From Planctomycetia bacterium (GTDB lineage Bacteria; Planctomycetota; Phycisphaerae; Phycisphaerales; SM1A02), in the NCBI GenBank assembly GCA_005776885.1, contig SXOD01000050.1:1-64000 (forward strand): DNA of 64,000 bases, read 5' to 3'. Each line of letters opens with the position of its first letter. Position 1 is the stretch's first letter. Under the pieces are notes generated by a model. The model was given only the letters and a program-made list of their open reading frames with translations, was not told where the DNA came from and made no database searches. This document shows, one piece after another, positions 62,831 to 64,000 of the stretch. A program made the position numbers and the translations under genes.

Positions 62831-63430
62831 TCAGCGATAGAACTCGATGATCAGGTTCGTGTTCACGTCGAACGGAATCTGGTCTGACGTGGGGGTCGAA
62901 GTGACCTTCACCGACAGTTCGGCGGGGTTCACCGAGATCCAGCCCGGCTGAATGTGGCCGGCGAGGGACTCCATGTTTTCGCGAACGAGCGTGTGAAGGC
63001 CTTCCTTGAAGGTGATCACGTCGCCAACCTGGACGGCCAGGCTGGGTCGATCGCACTTGCGGCCATTGACCAGCACGTGTCCGTGCGCCACCATCTGGCG
63101 GGAGGCCCAGATCGTGCGGGCGAAGCCGGCACGGCGCAGGACGTTGTCCAAGCGCTGCTCGAGGATCTGCATGAGGGCCTCGCCGGTGTTGCCGGAGGCG
63201 CTGCCCGCCTCGCGGAGGTACCGACGGAACTGGCGCTCGAGCACCCCATAGTGGTATCGAAGCTTCTGCTTCTCATCCTTGCGGATGCCGTACGGCTTCG
63301 GGCGCTTGCCACGGAAGCCGTGGGGGCCGGGCGCGGTCAACTGGCGCTTGGCGGTGTGCTTCGGGGTGTCAGAGATCGGCACGCCGACGCGGCGGGAGAG
63401 CTTGACCTTGGGTCCGGTGTAACGAGCCAT
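62831..63430 (-). CDS. rpsD: 30S ribosomal protein S4
   Basis: A 199-residue primary 16S rRNA-binding protein. The start ARYTGPKVKLSRRVG and the S4 domain (RLDNVLRRAGFARTIWASRQ and HGHVLVNGRKCDRPS) are typical. ATG 63430 is chosen over an upstream open extension by homology with the family N-terminus (MARYTGP). It is away from the usual rps13-rps11-rps4-rpoA cluster, at least on this side. An AGAGG lies about 12-16 bases upstream. Confidence 0.96.
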   Translation of the reverse strand: MARYTGPKVKLSRRVGVPISDTPKHTAKRQLTAPGPHGFRGKRPKPYGIRKDEKQKLRYHYGVLERQFRRYLREAGSASGNTGEALMQILEQRLDNVLRRAGFARTIWASRQMVAHGHVLVNGRKCDRPSLAVQVGDVITFKEGLHTLVRENMESLAGHIQPGWISVNPAELSVKVTSTPTSDQIPFDVNTNLIIEFYR

Positions 63431-63735
63431 GGATACTTGGGTGCCTCTGAAGGGTCTGGTCTGGTGAATCCTGCTGGGGAATCGGGCATTACAGCACGAA
63501 ACGGCCCGTTCGTCAAACATCGACGACCACTCGGCGGCGCGACCGTGTGAATCGTGTGGAAGGCGGCAACTTTCCGCGAAGGTAGGCCTGTGTTCGCGGT
63601 TCGCGCCTCGACCGGATCGCCCCTACAATAAGTCCGATAACACAAAACTCAATACGCCGCACGCCGCAAGCCGCGCGCAATGCGCAATGCGCAATGCGCA
63701 ATGCGCAATGCGCAAATGCGCAAGGCGCAACTCGC
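63431..63735. other. Intergenic region with a 7-bp repeat tract
   Basis: A 305-base gap between rpsD and the PurF-like gene. Its only marked feature is the GCGCAAT array at 63675-63731. The upstream part (63431-63600) is probably the rpsD leader and promoter region; no clear -35/-10 pair was found. No tRNA or small reading frame is convincing. Confidence 0.6.
63675..63731. repeat. 7-bp tandem repeat GCGCAAT
   Basis: Five exact GCGCAAT units, then GCGCAAAT, GCGCAAG and GCGCAAC. It ends five bases after the stop of the PurF-like gene (minus strand), so it lies just past that gene's 3' end. Confidence 0.92.
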
Positions 63736-64000
63736 CTACTCGTACGCGCGACGGTCGATGTGCCGTCGCCAGTCGAGGTAGGCGCGATTGAGCGTCTGGA
63801 AGCCGCCGGGAGTGGGGTAGTTCCCCGTGAAGTACCAGTCCCCCGTGTGGCCTGGCATCGCACGGTGCAGCCCCTCGATGTCTTGGTAGACGATGTGCAG
63901 CTCGCCCTTCCACTCCACGTCGCGGGGGCGTGCCAGCCGAGCGACTTCATCGCACAGGTCCTGGAACGAGAGGGCGTCGTACAGCTTGCGGACCGCATTC
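63736..64000 (-). CDS. C-terminal end of an amidophosphoribosyltransferase-like (PurF family) protein
   Basis: The last 88 codons of a gene running off the window. The sequence (KLYDALSFQDLCDEVARLAR, ELHIVYQDIEGLHRAMPGHT, then GDWYFTGNYPTPGGFQTLNR) and the terminal RRAYE match, as I recall it, the C-terminus of the Bacteroidetes-type PurF-like amidotransferase. Only the tail is visible, so the call rests on the GDWYFTGNYPTPGG phrase. The stop TAG is at 63736-63738. Confidence 0.5.
   Translation of the reverse strand, partial: NAVRKLYDALSFQDLCDEVARLARPRDVEWKGELHIVYQDIEGLHRAMPGHTGDWYFTGNYPTPGGFQTLNRAYLDWRRHIDRRAYE

Noticed and set aside
63675-63731. The GCGCAAT array as a CRISPR locus
   Set aside because: Units are 7 bases with no unique spacers and no cas genes nearby; it is a simple tandem repeat.

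Overview
The window is a high-GC bacterial chromosome segment with about 49 protein genes (including one frameshifted and one edge-truncated), a partial 23S-5S rRNA end and four tRNA genes. A planctomycete is suggested, most likely of the Phycisphaerae type. The grounds are: secreted beta-helix proteins ending in paired dockerin-like repeats; a PVC-style pseudopilin; many short signal-peptide proteins of unknown function; scarce Shine-Dalgarno sequences; and an envelope gene set for both DAP-type peptidoglycan (MurE with DNPR, MurF, MraY) and KDO-type lipopolysaccharide (KdsB). This assignment is an inference from gene content.

Layout. 1-616: the 3' end of 23S rRNA, joined at about base 119 to unrelated sequence, then 5S rRNA with a strong terminator. 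793-6101: RRM protein, FHA-GspE ATPase, HscB-like J protein and two CNNM/CorC membrane proteins. 6235-16050: tRNA-Ile, malate dehydrogenase, DprA, GMP synthase, a TIM-barrel protein, and a threonine-catabolism pair (SDR threonine dehydrogenase and Kbl) coupled to a metallo-beta-lactamase/rhodanese sulfur enzyme. 16072-24229: Mrp ATPase, Spy-like protein, pseudopilin, TrmL, a large protein with a transglutaminase domain, a 44-residue membrane peptide, tRNA-Arg, an APC permease and tRNA-Met. 24258-31116: CTP synthase facing an M1 aminopeptidase, then KdsB and a TPR protein. 31159-38027: a co-directional run def-fmt-queA-murE-murF-mraY with ATGA/GTGA overlaps. 38014-47279: MutS, a secreted unknown trio, tRNA-Ala, ZIP transporter and IleS. 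47383-51902: a tandem pair of beta-helix/dockerin proteins with duplicated promoters. 51998-58621: a tight six-gene operon of an ASKHA ATPase (GlmL/MutL family), a barrel-sandwich/KOW protein and four membrane proteins. 58642-64000: G6PDH, a tRNA-binding OB-fold protein, a PpiD-like protein, ribosomal protein S4 and the end of a PurF-like amidotransferase.

The two most unusual things are the uncharacterised six-gene membrane operon at 51998-58621, and a 55-base perfect palindrome inside the queA reading frame, with a diverged second copy after mdh. Several genes also have a TANNNT -10 hexamer exactly six bases before the start codon, which suggests leaderless mRNAs. Ten-base tandem repeats sit at or just after the stop codons of several genes. 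Function calls come from motifs recognised by eye; no database search was run.
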